Source: Gaetbulibacter_B jejuensis (lineage in GTDB: Bacteria; Bacteroidota; Bacteroidia; Flavobacteriales; Flavobacteriaceae). Taken from it: a DNA stretch of 64,000 bases. A program made the translations under genes and the position numbers. The notes beneath the pieces are model-generated. The model was not told the DNA's origin and searched no databases. It saw nothing but the letters and a program-made list of their open reading frames with translations. Positions 8,852 to 17,592 of the stretch are shown here, piece after piece. The stretch spans positions 372,001-436,000 of the forward strand of contig NZ_BAAAGF010000003.1 in NCBI RefSeq assembly GCF_039524015.1, read 5' to 3'. How positions within the stretch are numbered: position 1 is the stretch's first letter; each line of letters begins with the position of its first letter.

Positions 8852-11539
8852 ATGAACTTAAAGCGCTCTTTTTCAACCAACATACTTCTTACAGTATGTT
8901 TTGTTTTGGTTTCTAACCTTAGTTTTTCAAATTTAACTCTTTGGGATTGGTATACGTATACAAATACCGATTTGGGTTACTCATTAGAGCTACCTAATGA
9001 ACCAAACTATCAAGATGATTATGATAGTTTTATCATCTATTCCTACAATGACACGAATTCAAAGCGCGTGTATTCCTTTTTTGCTTTAGACTTAAGAGAT
9101 CGAAATCAAGATAGTAAACCGAGTGAAATTGTTGATAATTTCACAAACAACATCGTCAACAATCTTAATGGAGAGCTGCTAGACAAAAAGGAAATAAAAT
9201 ACAGTGATGGACTCCAATACAAGATACTTGTAAAGATTAATGAAGAAAAACTAATGAGTGCTCAGTTTACTTTACAAAATAATATACTGTACTACTTATC
9301 GGTTGAAGATTTAAAAGACAGTGTTGACAACAACAATACCAAACGCTTCTTTAATTCGCTTAAAGTTACAAGCGCTAAACCTATGGAAGTTAAAGAATGG
9401 CTGGATTTTGTGAGTGAAAAAGGTGCATTTTCTATCACTATCCCAGAAGAACCTACTGACTTGTCGCGCGAATACCCAAATCCGTTAGAAGAAGATGGTG
9501 AACCTTACTATTTATACCTTTATTCTGCACCAGACTATAAAAACGACGATAATTACCTATTTAGATATAACGACCAACCGCTTGGATATTTTATGGAAGA
9601 TCCTGCTGGTGGATTTGAGTCTATGCAAGAAACATTAACTGCAAGAGCTGAATTATTATCACCTCCTAAAACTATATTTTTAGATGGTAATGAAGGACGA
9701 GAATATGAATTATTGCTTGATGGTAAATTTCATACTATCTGCAGAATTTATTTAAGAGGAAACAGAGCATACCTTTTACTAAAACAAAAACTAAACGAGA
9801 AAGAAAAAGCGACTACTGACGATACTTTTTTTAATAGTTTTAAGTTTGAACCTTACAAAACTCCTGAGCTTACAACCTTACAACCAAGAGGCACAAACTT
9901 TGAAGTTCTGTTTTTTGACGACCTTAAAAGAGTTATTGACACTGTTGGTTATGAAAGTACCTATCTTAAAAACTCCAACGACTATTTTGCACTCAATGAA
10001 ATGTCTGGAGGAACCTATCAGTTTGGATACAGCGATTTGAAAGATTATTTTAAAATAGCATCTAAAGATGAGTTTTTTGAAACCAATATTGACGCGCTTA
10101 AATCTTGGAATGACAGTATTATAAAGCAAAAAAACATCAAAGTTGGTAATGAAGATGGTGTTGAATTTCATATTCAAAATGAAGGTACAAAGGTGATTAC
10201 TAAACATCAATTATGGCTTCAAAACAAACGCTTGTTTTTAATGACAGGTTATTTAAGCGACGAAGAACGCGACAGCAAACTAACTGATTCTATATTCAAC
10301 TCCTTTAAAGTCATTTCAAAAGAACCTGAGTTTGATGTATTCAGTTCAAAAACTGATGCTATTTTTAACGACTTACGCTCAAAAGATTCAATTGTATACC
10401 ATAATGCACTTGGCGCTTTTGATTATTATGAGTTTGAAACAACCGATCTTCCTAAACTCTACGAAGCTTTAAACTACAGCTACGATTCTCAAGAAAAAAC
10501 CAATCTTATAAAAGACAAAATAGCTGAACAATTTTCATTGGTTAGCGATAGTAAAACTTTAGACGTTTTAAAAAATCTGTATACCAATGAAAGTACAAAC
10601 GATGATTTAAAAGCAACAATTTTAACAATTATTCCAGATTTAGAAAATGATGATGCCTTGAGTGTTTACAAAGATTTATTTCTTAATAATCCACCTGTAA
10701 ATACTGAAAATTACACTTGGGGAGTAGTATCACCATTTACCGATTCACTTAATTATGCTATTGAAAACTACAAAGATTTTTCAACCTTAATCAAGCATGA
10801 AAAATACCGTTCAGATGTGTTAGATGTATCATTAAACATCCTTCAAGACAGTACAGGTCACAGTAGTTTGGTAAGTGACAATATGGAAAAACTGTTTCAG
10901 TACATGGAGTCTGATCTTCAAAAATATTTAGAAGAAAAAGATAAAGACGAGTACGACTATTCAATGAACTCATTAATCTATTCGTATTTAAACTTTTTAA
11001 ATAAGTCTTCATACAAGAATGAATTCGCCGATACTTTCACCTCTACTCTAGCAAAAGAAAAAGACAACCAATGGTTTAGCTTACAAGCAACAACAGCACG
11101 AATTGTTAACAACTACCCACTTGACAACGCTTTTATTGAAACACAAATGGATAGTTTGTTTTCTAGATACGAAATCATGGAAGCCTACCACAAAACTAAT
11201 CAGTTTAATAAAGTTCCTAAAAAATATATTAAACCTGAAGAGTTTGCAAAACTTGCACTTTACAATTATGTTGGCGAAGACGAAGGCTATCCAGACACTA
11301 TGACTGTAGTTGGGAAAATTAAAAATGAAGGTGACGAATACTATGCTATTTCTTTTGGATATGAATACGAAGAAGCTGAAGGTGAAGAGTATTTAGCCAT
11401 TGTAGGACCAATAAAAGAAATCTCTCAAAAAACACCATACGAAAGGTACAAATGTTATACTGAATGGGATAGCGTTGAAAAGGACTGGAAAACACAAACC
11501 AAAAACCTTATTCCAAGTTTAATAGAATATGGCTACTAA
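8852..11539 (+). CDS. large secreted protein of unknown function with three related N-terminal domains
   Basis: I start it at ATG 8852, giving 895 residues; a TTG two codons upstream is also possible. Residues 1-30 form a signal peptide ending near LSFSN. The N-terminal half holds about three domains of similar pattern, each beginning with a phrase such as GYSLELP or AFSITIPEEP and ending in FFNSLKV, FFNSFKF and IFNSFKV, reminiscent of secreted PsbP/DUF1795-like domains. The C-terminal half (about 500-820) is helical with evenly spaced leucines and may form HEAT-like repeats. No catalytic motif is recognised. It is divergent from pabB and 29 bp before the helicase gene. Function unknown. Confidence 0.85.
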   Translation: MNLKRSFSTNILLTVCFVLVSNLSFSNLTLWDWYTYTNTDLGYSLELPNEPNYQDDYDSFIIYSYNDTNSKRVYSFFALDLRDRNQDSKPSEIVDNFTNNIVNNLNGELLDKKEIKYSDGLQYKILVKINEEKLMSAQFTLQNNILYYLSVEDLKDSVDNNNTKRFFNSLKVTSAKPMEVKEWLDFVSEKGAFSITIPEEPTDLSREYPNPLEEDGEPYYLYLYSAPDYKNDDNYLFRYNDQPLGYFMEDPAGGFESMQETLTARAELLSPPKTIFLDGNEGREYELLLDGKFHTICRIYLRGNRAYLLLKQKLNEKEKATTDDTFFNSFKFEPYKTPELTTLQPRGTNFEVLFFDDLKRVIDTVGYESTYLKNSNDYFALNEMSGGTYQFGYSDLKDYFKIASKDEFFETNIDALKSWNDSIIKQKNIKVGNEDGVEFHIQNEGTKVITKHQLWLQNKRLFLMTGYLSDEERDSKLTDSIFNSFKVISKEPEFDVFSSKTDAIFNDLRSKDSIVYHNALGAFDYYEFETTDLPKLYEALNYSYDSQEKTNLIKDKIAEQFSLVSDSKTLDVLKNLYTNESTNDDLKATILTIIPDLENDDALSVYKDLFLNNPPVNTENYTWGVVSPFTDSLNYAIENYKDFSTLIKHEKYRSDVLDVSLNILQDSTGHSSLVSDNMEKLFQYMESDLQKYLEEKDKDEYDYSMNSLIYSYLNFLNKSSYKNEFADTFTSTLAKEKDNQWFSLQATTARIVNNYPLDNAFIETQMDSLFSRYEIMEAYHKTNQFNKVPKKYIKPEEFAKLALYNYVGEDEGYPDTMTVVGKIKNEGDEYYAISFGYEYEEAEGEEYLAIVGPIKEISQKTPYERYKCYTEWDSVEKDWKTQTKNLIPSLIEYGY

Positions 11540-11556
11540 GTTTAATGGATTAAGCC

Positions 11557-11564
11557 TATTTTTG
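11557..11564 (+). promoter_or_regulatory. probable -7 promoter box of the DEAD-box helicase gene
   Basis: TATTTTTG matches the Bacteroidota -7 consensus TAnnTTTG and ends 4 bp before the ATG at 11569. If used, the transcript would have almost no leader. I see no good TTG -33 element at the usual distance, so this is tentative. Confidence 0.4.
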
Positions 11565-11568
11565 CAAC

Positions 11569-12936
11569 ATGGAACACGATGTTACTTTTCAGGACTTAAA
11601 CCTTAACACACCACTTTACAATGCCATTGACGATTTAGGATTTGTAAAACCAACTCCTATACAATCAGAAGCATTTAATGTTGTAGCTTCTGGTAAAGAT
11701 GTGGTAGGAATTGCACAAACAGGTACTGGTAAAACCTTTGCCTACATGCTTCCTATACTTAGAAACCTAAAATATTCTAGACAAGAAAACCCACGTGTAT
11801 TGGTTTTGGTACCAACTCGAGAATTGGTTGTACAAGTTGTTGAGGAAATTGAAAAACTTTCTAAATACATCAACAATAGAATTTTGGGTGTTTATGGTGG
11901 TACAAACATCAACACTCAAAAACAAGCTGTTGCTCAAGGAACCGACATTATAGTTGCTACTCCAGGTAGATTGTACGACCTTGCCGTGAGTAGAGTATTA
12001 CAGCTTAAGTCTATTCAAAAACTGGTTATTGATGAAGTTGATGTTATGTTAGACCTTGGGTTTAGACATCAGCTCATGAACATTTTCGATATTTTACCTG
12101 AACGCAGACAAAACATTATGTTTTCAGCAACTATGACCGAAGATGTAGATGAATTAATCACAAACTTTTTCATCAATCCACAACGCGTTACTGTTGCTGT
12201 TACAGGAACACCTCTTGAAAACATTATACAACAACGCTACGAGGTAAAGAACTTTTACACAAAGGTTAACCTATTAGAACATGTGCTATTTGATAAAGCA
12301 ACTTTTAATAAAGTGCTGATTTTTGTGTCTAATAAAAAAATGGCTGACCGCTTGTTTGAAAAGCTAGAAGACATCTTTCCTGGTAATTGTTGTGTGATTC
12401 ACTCCAACAAAACACAAAACTACAGACTACGTAGTATTGAAGCTTTTGAAAGTGGCGAACATCGTATTTTAATAGCTACAGATGTTATGGCTCGTGGTTT
12501 GGATATTGATAATGTAAGTCATGTAATAAATTTTGACACACCAAAATATCCTGAAAACTATATGCATAGAATAGGTAGAACTGGTAGAGCTGAAAACTCA
12601 GGAACCAGTATTGTATTTTCTACCGAAGACGAGCAGGATTACATTGAAGCTATTGAAAACTACATGAATTTAAAAATAGCATTAATTGAATTTCCTGAGG
12701 AAGTAACTGTTTCTACGGAATTAATTGAAGAAGAACGACCGCAAATAAAGGAGCATTACAACCCTTTAAAACGTAACAAAGATGATTATGAACCAGGCGC
12801 TGCTTTTCATGAAAAGAAAGAAAAAAACAAGAAAACAAACCAAGGCGGTTCGTACCGAAGAGAAATAGCCAAAAAATATAAGAAGCCTAAAACTAGAGGC
12901 GACAAAAACTACAACAAAAAAAAGAAAAGGAAATAA
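11569..12936 (+). CDS. DEAD-box RNA helicase (RhlE-like) with DEVD in motif II
   Basis: All helicase motifs are present in order in the 455-residue protein: Q motif (GFVKPTPIQSEAF), motif I AQTGTGKT near residue 50, PTRELV, TPGR, motif II, SAT, and the C-terminal ATDVMARGLDID and HRIGRTGR. Motif II reads VIDEVDVML, so the canonical DEAD is DEVD; the catalytic Glu is retained. The tail after about residue 380 is rich in Lys and Arg, as in RhlE-type enzymes that bind structured RNA. Its likely role is RNA unfolding in ribosome assembly or mRNA decay at low temperature. A terminator follows directly. Confidence 0.92.
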   Translation: MEHDVTFQDLNLNTPLYNAIDDLGFVKPTPIQSEAFNVVASGKDVVGIAQTGTGKTFAYMLPILRNLKYSRQENPRVLVLVPTRELVVQVVEEIEKLSKYINNRILGVYGGTNINTQKQAVAQGTDIIVATPGRLYDLAVSRVLQLKSIQKLVIDEVDVMLDLGFRHQLMNIFDILPERRQNIMFSATMTEDVDELITNFFINPQRVTVAVTGTPLENIIQQRYEVKNFYTKVNLLEHVLFDKATFNKVLIFVSNKKMADRLFEKLEDIFPGNCCVIHSNKTQNYRLRSIEAFESGEHRILIATDVMARGLDIDNVSHVINFDTPKYPENYMHRIGRTGRAENSGTSIVFSTEDEQDYIEAIENYMNLKIALIEFPEEVTVSTELIEEERPQIKEHYNPLKRNKDDYEPGAAFHEKKEKNKKTNQGGSYRREIAKKYKKPKTRGDKNYNKKKKRK

Positions 12937-12937
12937 A

Positions 12938-12969
12938 AAAACCCTCTTCAAATTAATGAAAAGGGTTTA
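12938..12969. terminator. bidirectional terminator between the helicase gene and the MscS gene
   Basis: Inverted arms AAACCCT (12939-12945) and AGGGTTT (12962-12968) with an inner TCA/TGA pair enclose an A-rich loop, and the hairpin is flanked by an A-run on the left. It lies just after the helicase stop and also downstream of the convergent channel gene. Confidence 0.7.
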
Positions 12970-13038
12970 AGAAAGCCACAAGGTATCAAGGTTCTTTAAA
13001 TATTAACCAAATTTAAATTACTATAACCCTAACTATAG

Positions 13039-13866
13039 TTAACCTTGTACCTTAATGTGACTTTCGGATATATCTTTAATTGGCACAATAAGTTTTCCTG
13101 TATCAGTTTTTAATATTACTGATATGTTTTCAATAGCTAAAACCTCATACGTTTTACCATTGTACTCTATGATTTGTCCTATCTCATAGGTTCTTCTTGC
13201 GTAATAGGTTCTTAAAATATCTCCTACTACTACCTTTGCTCCAAAACCAAATGCCAAAGCAAATGCTAATAAAAAGGCAGCCATTATCATAGTGATATTG
13301 CTAGTGATAATATCAGTGTCAACTCCTGCTTGGTTTAAAGCTGTAACTGACACAAACACTAGAATTAACAAAAACACTATTTGACTTATAATTTTTGCAC
13401 CTGAAAGCTCCATAGATTCAAAAAATGACCTAATCGACTTTTTGACAAAATTTGCTAATAACAATCCAACTGTAAAAATGACTAAAGCTGTAAATAATTG
13501 AGGTAAATAACGAAGTAAGTTGCTTATCTCTTCAGAAACCATTGTTAAGTTTAGTATATCAGAAACTACAATAATTAACATGATATACATTACCCATTTT
13601 ACAAACTTTGAGGTAATTTTTATAATGTTGAAGTTTAACTTTTTACCTTCAAAAATTTCTATTTCATTAATCTTATCATCAAGCTTATCTGCTTTAGCAA
13701 ACTTTAATGCTTTTTTGATAATACCAACAACTACTTTTGTAAGTATCCATCCAATAATTAATACTACAATAGCACCAATTATATTGGGTATTACCTTACC
13801 TATTTCGGTAGTCATAACAGACAAAGAGTTCATCACGTCTTCGTTCCATTCAGTTATTTTTTCCAT
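13039..13866 (-). CDS. small MscS-type mechanosensitive channel
   Basis: From ATG 13866 the protein has 275 residues. A frame-open start 18 codons upstream would overlap the preceding small gene and is less likely. It has an N-terminal helix, about four to five membrane segments (residues 20-200), and an MscS-like pore and beta domain: AFALAFGFGAKVVVGDILRTYYARRTY, given here only as the region near residue 195-220, followed by the short beta barrel ending in VPIKDISESHIKV. Such channels release solutes under hypo-osmotic shock. The vestibule domain after the barrel is much shorter than in E. coli MscS. It is the third gene of an ECF sigma operon. Confidence 0.85.
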   Translation of the reverse strand: MEKITEWNEDVMNSLSVMTTEIGKVIPNIIGAIVVLIIGWILTKVVVGIIKKALKFAKADKLDDKINEIEIFEGKKLNFNIIKITSKFVKWVMYIMLIIVVSDILNLTMVSEEISNLLRYLPQLFTALVIFTVGLLLANFVKKSIRSFFESMELSGAKIISQIVFLLILVFVSVTALNQAGVDTDIITSNITMIMAAFLLAFALAFGFGAKVVVGDILRTYYARRTYEIGQIIEYNGKTYEVLAIENISVILKTDTGKLIVPIKDISESHIKVQG

Positions 13867-13888
13867 GTATTGCTTTTTTAGTTGATTT

Positions 13889-14062
13889 TTATTTGTTCCT
13901 TTCTTTAATAGTTGCTTCAATAATTTTTGCCACGTCTACTGAAAACAGACTAGCTAGTTCCATAAGTAATTTAGCAATGGCAATATCATTCATGACTTTT
14001 GCCTTCAATTCATCAGGCACCTCTTTTAAAGGCTTGTCTATTTGCTTAAACGGATTTTCCAT
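13889..14062 (-). CDS. 57-residue acidic/helical protein between an ECF sigma factor and MscS
   Basis: This short frame starts at ATG 14062, overlapping the sigma factor stop as TAATG, and ends at TAA 13889-13891, 22 bp before the channel start. Its product begins MENPFKQIDKPLKEVP and continues with two predicted helices (around ELKAKVMNDIAIAKLLMELA and VDVAKIIEATI). It has no signal peptide or membrane segment and no recognised domain. The one-base overlap and its codon-like composition argue for a real gene. From context it could modulate the sigma factor, but an anti-sigma role is only inference. Confidence 0.75.
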   Translation of the reverse strand: MENPFKQIDKPLKEVPDELKAKVMNDIAIAKLLMELASLFSVDVAKIIEATIKERNK

Positions 14063-14634
14063 TACTCAAAGTTGTTTTTATACTCATTAATAAGTTTGTC
14101 CTTGGCGCGCTTAATTCTCATTTTCACTGCGCTTTCTCCAATACCTAAAACACTTTCAATTTCCTTTATAGAAAGGTAATCTTGGTATTTTAGTAATAAA
14201 ATCATTTTCTCCTCAGGAGAAATTAGGTTCAGGGCTTCTTTTAAATTATGAACTTTCATTTGAAGGAAGTCTTTATCATCTTCTTCAAAAGAAATGTTCT
14301 CAATATCTTGATAATCTACTGCGTTCTTTTCTATTTTTTTTGCTGTGTTCCTAGTAACATAGTTTACACAGTGGTTGTATGTAAATGCATAAAGCCAAGT
14401 AGAAAATTTTGATTTTTCTTTAAAACTAGCCAATTTAACAAAGAGCTTTAAAAACACATCTTGAGTCAAATCTTTTGCCTCATCTTCATCCTTTGCGAAA
14501 CCGTAGCACTTATTATACACCATAGTGGCATACCTGTCATATAGCACTTCAAAAAGCAATGTATCGTTGGTTTTGACAATTTTTCTTACCAAATCCTCAT
14601 CAGATACTGCATTAATGTTATTAATGGTTTCCAA
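14062..14634 (-). CDS. ECF-type RNA polymerase sigma factor
   Basis: The 190-residue protein has both ECF regions: sigma-2 (about 20-95) with FEVLYDRYATMVYNKCYG, DLTQDVFLKLF and the -10 recognition helix FSTWLYAFTYNHCVNY, and sigma-4 (about 125-185) with LSIKEIESVLGIGESAVKMRIKRA near the end, given as region 155-180. No transmembrane anti-sigma factor gene follows; instead come a 57-residue protein and a mechanosensitive channel, which suggests an envelope or osmotic stress regulon. The start is ATG at 14634. Confidence 0.93.
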   Translation of the reverse strand: METINNINAVSDEDLVRKIVKTNDTLLFEVLYDRYATMVYNKCYGFAKDEDEAKDLTQDVFLKLFVKLASFKEKSKFSTWLYAFTYNHCVNYVTRNTAKKIEKNAVDYQDIENISFEEDDKDFLQMKVHNLKEALNLISPEEKMILLLKYQDYLSIKEIESVLGIGESAVKMRIKRAKDKLINEYKNNFE

Positions 14635-14903
14635 TAGCTAGGGAATAATTTTAAATATGGTTTTATATTTAGACACCTACATCTAATTAAAGTCACATTT
14701 TTTTGTGTAACTTTTTTTTAATTTACTAAATCTTCTTGAAAAACAGATTTATTTAAGTTGAAGAATGTACAATTTAAAGTATGCTATACACACACAATCA
14801 AGCGGTAAGAAATATCTTTTAGCAAACCTATTAAAGATGAAGAATTGTAAAAACTAAAACCAGGGACAACAAAAAAAACGTAGAAAAAAGTATTAAAATA
14901 ATT

Positions 14904-15467
14904 TTAGTCAACTAAGGTTCTCTCTATTGACCACGAATTGTTTTCTAAGCTCAAAATAAACATACCTTTTTTTTCACAAATTCCTGAGCAATGAAAATAC
15001 AGACTTATATAAGCTTTAGTTTTTTCATAGTTGTAAATTGGTTTGGTAACACTTAACAAACCATCTAAACAACCTAACTCTTCATAAATTGTTCTTCTGT
15101 CTTTAGTATGTTTTATAGCTTCTAAACTATCTATTTGCTTTTGAGTGATGATATTTAGTTTAGGTAGTAAAGTGTCTGGAATAATAAAACCTTCTGCATT
15201 TTTTACTTTAGTCTCAAAATCATCATTGAGGTTTAATGTTGCCTTTACTAATTCTAGATTTTCTTTTTTATTAAATACAATAGGAAGTCCTTTTTGGAAT
15301 ATACAATTAGTATAAAAGTCATTTGACGGATTATCAGTAAACTTTTTAATAATTTCTTTTGTTATTAAAAATTCGTTTTCTGTTTTATTCTTAGCATCAT
15401 CACAGCCTAAAAACAATACTATTGAAAGTATAGAAAGCACATAAGTTATTAGGTTGCATTTTATCAT
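14904..15467 (-). CDS. putative lipoprotein of unknown function
   Basis: From ATG 15467 the product has 187 residues. It starts with a positively charged, hydrophobic leader and the lipobox LFLGC near residue 20, so it is predicted to be lipid-anchored after export. The mature part has several Cys residues (for example YTNCIFQKGLP and FHCSGICEKKG) that could form disulfides outside the cytoplasm. I recognise no domain. It is the most distal gene of a run of five minus-strand genes of unclear function. About 270 bp of A+T-rich sequence separate it from the sigma factor gene, without visible genes. Confidence 0.7.
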   Translation of the reverse strand: MIKCNLITYVLSILSIVLFLGCDDAKNKTENEFLITKEIIKKFTDNPSNDFYTNCIFQKGLPIVFNKKENLELVKATLNLNDDFETKVKNAEGFIIPDTLLPKLNIITQKQIDSLEAIKHTKDRRTIYEELGCLDGLLSVTKPIYNYEKTKAYISLYFHCSGICEKKGMFILSLENNSWSIERTLVD

Positions 15468-15517
15468 AATCAATGATTGTCTTAGTTATAATTAATTACG
15501 CAATATTTACTGTTTTT

Positions 15518-16537
15518 TTAGAAACTAGGGTCAAATTGTTGATCTATAGCTTTTAAAACTGCATCTTTTGTTTCCTTTTCAATGGTATCAAGCATTTTAA
15601 AAAGCGTTTTTATTGTTTTTCCTTTATATAGAAAATGTCCCTCTTCAAGTTGTTCAAAAACATCTTTAATACTATGTGAGCCACTTAATGAGAACGCATC
15701 ACTATTACCATATAAACTAACAGTAAACCATTCTTTTAAATAATGTTCAGTTTTCCAAAGCTTGTTGCTTTTCCAATGGAAGCTCCAATAGCCATTGGGC
15801 TCATGAGTTTTAAGCGTGAATTCTTTTTCTGGTTTTAGCTGCTGTAATTCTGCAAGAACAGCTTCCATCTTATTCGTAATTGATGAAATGAGTTTAGTCT
15901 TATCAACGTTTGATGATACTTCAGATTTCAGATTTCTAAACTGCTTACTGTTTAGCAGTTGCTTCGCCTTGTTTTTTACACCTTTAGTAGCACCTTCTTT
16001 TGATAATTTTTCTACATCAGCATAGGAAACAGCTTTGTGGTCTAGAAGTAACTCCTGAAGTTTTTTATGGTTAGATGCTATTATTTTTTCTACAAGCTCT
16101 TCCGTTAAATCGTTAGTTAACAACTCTTGTCTTATAGCTTCATTAGGTTTGTCTACAACACCAGGTTGTAGTAAAATACGTGTATCTGTATAAGGCTTTA
16201 AATAAAACAGTAAATGATTTAGTTTATCGACCAGTTCTAATCGGTTCTTGGTAGAAAACTCTAATTCTGGCGCTTCCCAAACTCCTTCATAATCTAATGC
16301 ATTAGTTTTAGTATTGAACTTTGGCAACAAACATATAACCTGTAGTTGGTATGCACCATTAATATCGCCTTCTGGTCGCCATGATACATCAATGGCTTTT
16401 AATAGTGTATGCGAACTGATAAGCAATAGAGAACTGCCTGTAAACTCATGTATGGTGTCTTCAGTTGGATCTGTATCGGTTAACAAATTCCAATCAACTG
16501 TCCAGCCTGCTGGTATTTTTAAGGGTTGAAGGTTCAT
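15518..16537 (-). CDS. hypothetical protein with a helical middle region
   Basis: The ATG at 16537 gives 339 residues. No signal peptide is seen, so the protein is probably cytoplasmic. The N-terminal 120 residues are beta-rich; residues 130-250 are Lys- and Glu-rich helices (KGVKNKAKQLLNSKQFRNLK and VLAELQQLKPEK); the C-terminal part has aromatic clusters such as YWSFHWKSNKLWKTEHYLK. I do not recognise a family. It lies about 30 bp after the WG-repeat gene on the same strand, so cotranscription is likely. A role cannot be assigned from sequence. Confidence 0.72.
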   Translation of the reverse strand: MNLQPLKIPAGWTVDWNLLTDTDPTEDTIHEFTGSSLLLISSHTLLKAIDVSWRPEGDINGAYQLQVICLLPKFNTKTNALDYEGVWEAPELEFSTKNRLELVDKLNHLLFYLKPYTDTRILLQPGVVDKPNEAIRQELLTNDLTEELVEKIIASNHKKLQELLLDHKAVSYADVEKLSKEGATKGVKNKAKQLLNSKQFRNLKSEVSSNVDKTKLISSITNKMEAVLAELQQLKPEKEFTLKTHEPNGYWSFHWKSNKLWKTEHYLKEWFTVSLYGNSDAFSLSGSHSIKDVFEQLEEGHFLYKGKTIKTLFKMLDTIEKETKDAVLKAIDQQFDPSF

Positions 16538-16565
16538 TTTCAAAAATTACTAATGTAAGATTTAT

Positions 16566-17579
16566 TTAGTCTTCAATCCAAATGTCTTGTTTATAATAAG
16601 GATATGGTAAATCGTCGAGCGTTTCGTATTTAAATTCTGATTGTTCTTTGCCTGTTAACCAGTTTACCCAACCCCATTTTCCATCTTTTTTCACAGCTAA
16701 TTTTAGTACACCATCTGCATCAAAATTTTTATACTCTTCGTAAATACAAGGTACTGACAGTTTTGTGTTTTCATTATAACTCCAATACGACAAATGCATA
16801 CCCACTTTACCTTTGTTGTAAACTGCTGTATATTTTGAGTTGTATCCAAAAAAACGAATACTATCGTATTTTGCAGGTATAAGTGTTGTTAAATCATTTT
16901 CGCCCAATGATTGATACATCCCCCATTTTTTAGTGGCTTTATTCCTTGCTTTAAAAACACCATCGCCATTACTTTCATCAAAAATGAGTATATCCGCTTT
17001 TAGTTTTTTCTTGGAAGTTACAAACATATCTTTTGCCCAACCTTCTATCCAAACCAAAGGTACATCTTCAGGGTTATCGAAAGTGGGATCTACTAAAACT
17101 ATATCTTCAAACCAATCTACTAATCCCCATTTTTCATTTTGCTTTACAAGCGCATAATACCTACCATCTACTTCCTTCATTTTTATAGCATCATAAATGC
17201 AGTTGGCTCTCTCAGCTGCATCATGTATTTCATAAGGATTTAAAAGAATACCGTATTTTTTTTTGATTTTTACAATAGTAAAAGGCTCCATATTTTTAAA
17301 CCAGCCAATAGAATCGAATTTTGGAGCTACTACCTCATCAAAATCGATGATTGCTTCATCTAAATCATAATAGGCATCTATATTGTAAACTCCCCATTTT
17401 TTGGTGGATTTCATCTTTACTTTTGCCAAATTATTTTCGTCAGTAATCCACTCAATTTCTTTTCCTTTAATATGTTTTAGGATTTGTTTGTCTGATATAT
17501 CTTGGGCTATAACAAAGCTAGAAAATAAAAAAAGTGAGATAATAAAAGCTGTTTTTTTCACACCAATAGGTTGTTTCAT
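16566..17579 (-). CDS. secreted WG-repeat protein
   Basis: I choose ATG 17579 (337 residues), which puts a clear signal peptide at the start (FIISLFLFSSFVIAQ). An in-frame GTG seven codons upstream would overlap the preceding gene. The mature part has at least four WG repeats, seen as KKWGVYN, KYGILL, KWGLVDW, KKWGMYQ and KWGWVNW, each separated by about 50-60 residues. WG repeats form beta-rich scaffolds of unclear function that are common in Bacteroidota. It follows the MORN-like gene by 13 bp. Export to periplasm or surface is inferred from the leader. Confidence 0.8.
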   Translation of the reverse strand: MKQPIGVKKTAFIISLFLFSSFVIAQDISDKQILKHIKGKEIEWITDENNLAKVKMKSTKKWGVYNIDAYYDLDEAIIDFDEVVAPKFDSIGWFKNMEPFTIVKIKKKYGILLNPYEIHDAAERANCIYDAIKMKEVDGRYYALVKQNEKWGLVDWFEDIVLVDPTFDNPEDVPLVWIEGWAKDMFVTSKKKLKADILIFDESNGDGVFKARNKATKKWGMYQSLGENDLTTLIPAKYDSIRFFGYNSKYTAVYNKGKVGMHLSYWSYNENTKLSVPCIYEEYKNFDADGVLKLAVKKDGKWGWVNWLTGKEQSEFKYETLDDLPYPYYKQDIWIED

Positions 17580-17592
17580 CTGTTTATGTTTA

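Noticed and set aside
13520..13885. 121-residue frame antisense to the MscS gene
   Set aside because: It mirrors the reversed membrane helices of the channel gene and has no start context or conserved pattern.
14635..14903. Possible small gene upstream of the ECF sigma factor
   Set aside because: No frame of believable length or composition was found in these 269 bp; it is probably promoter and spacer DNA.
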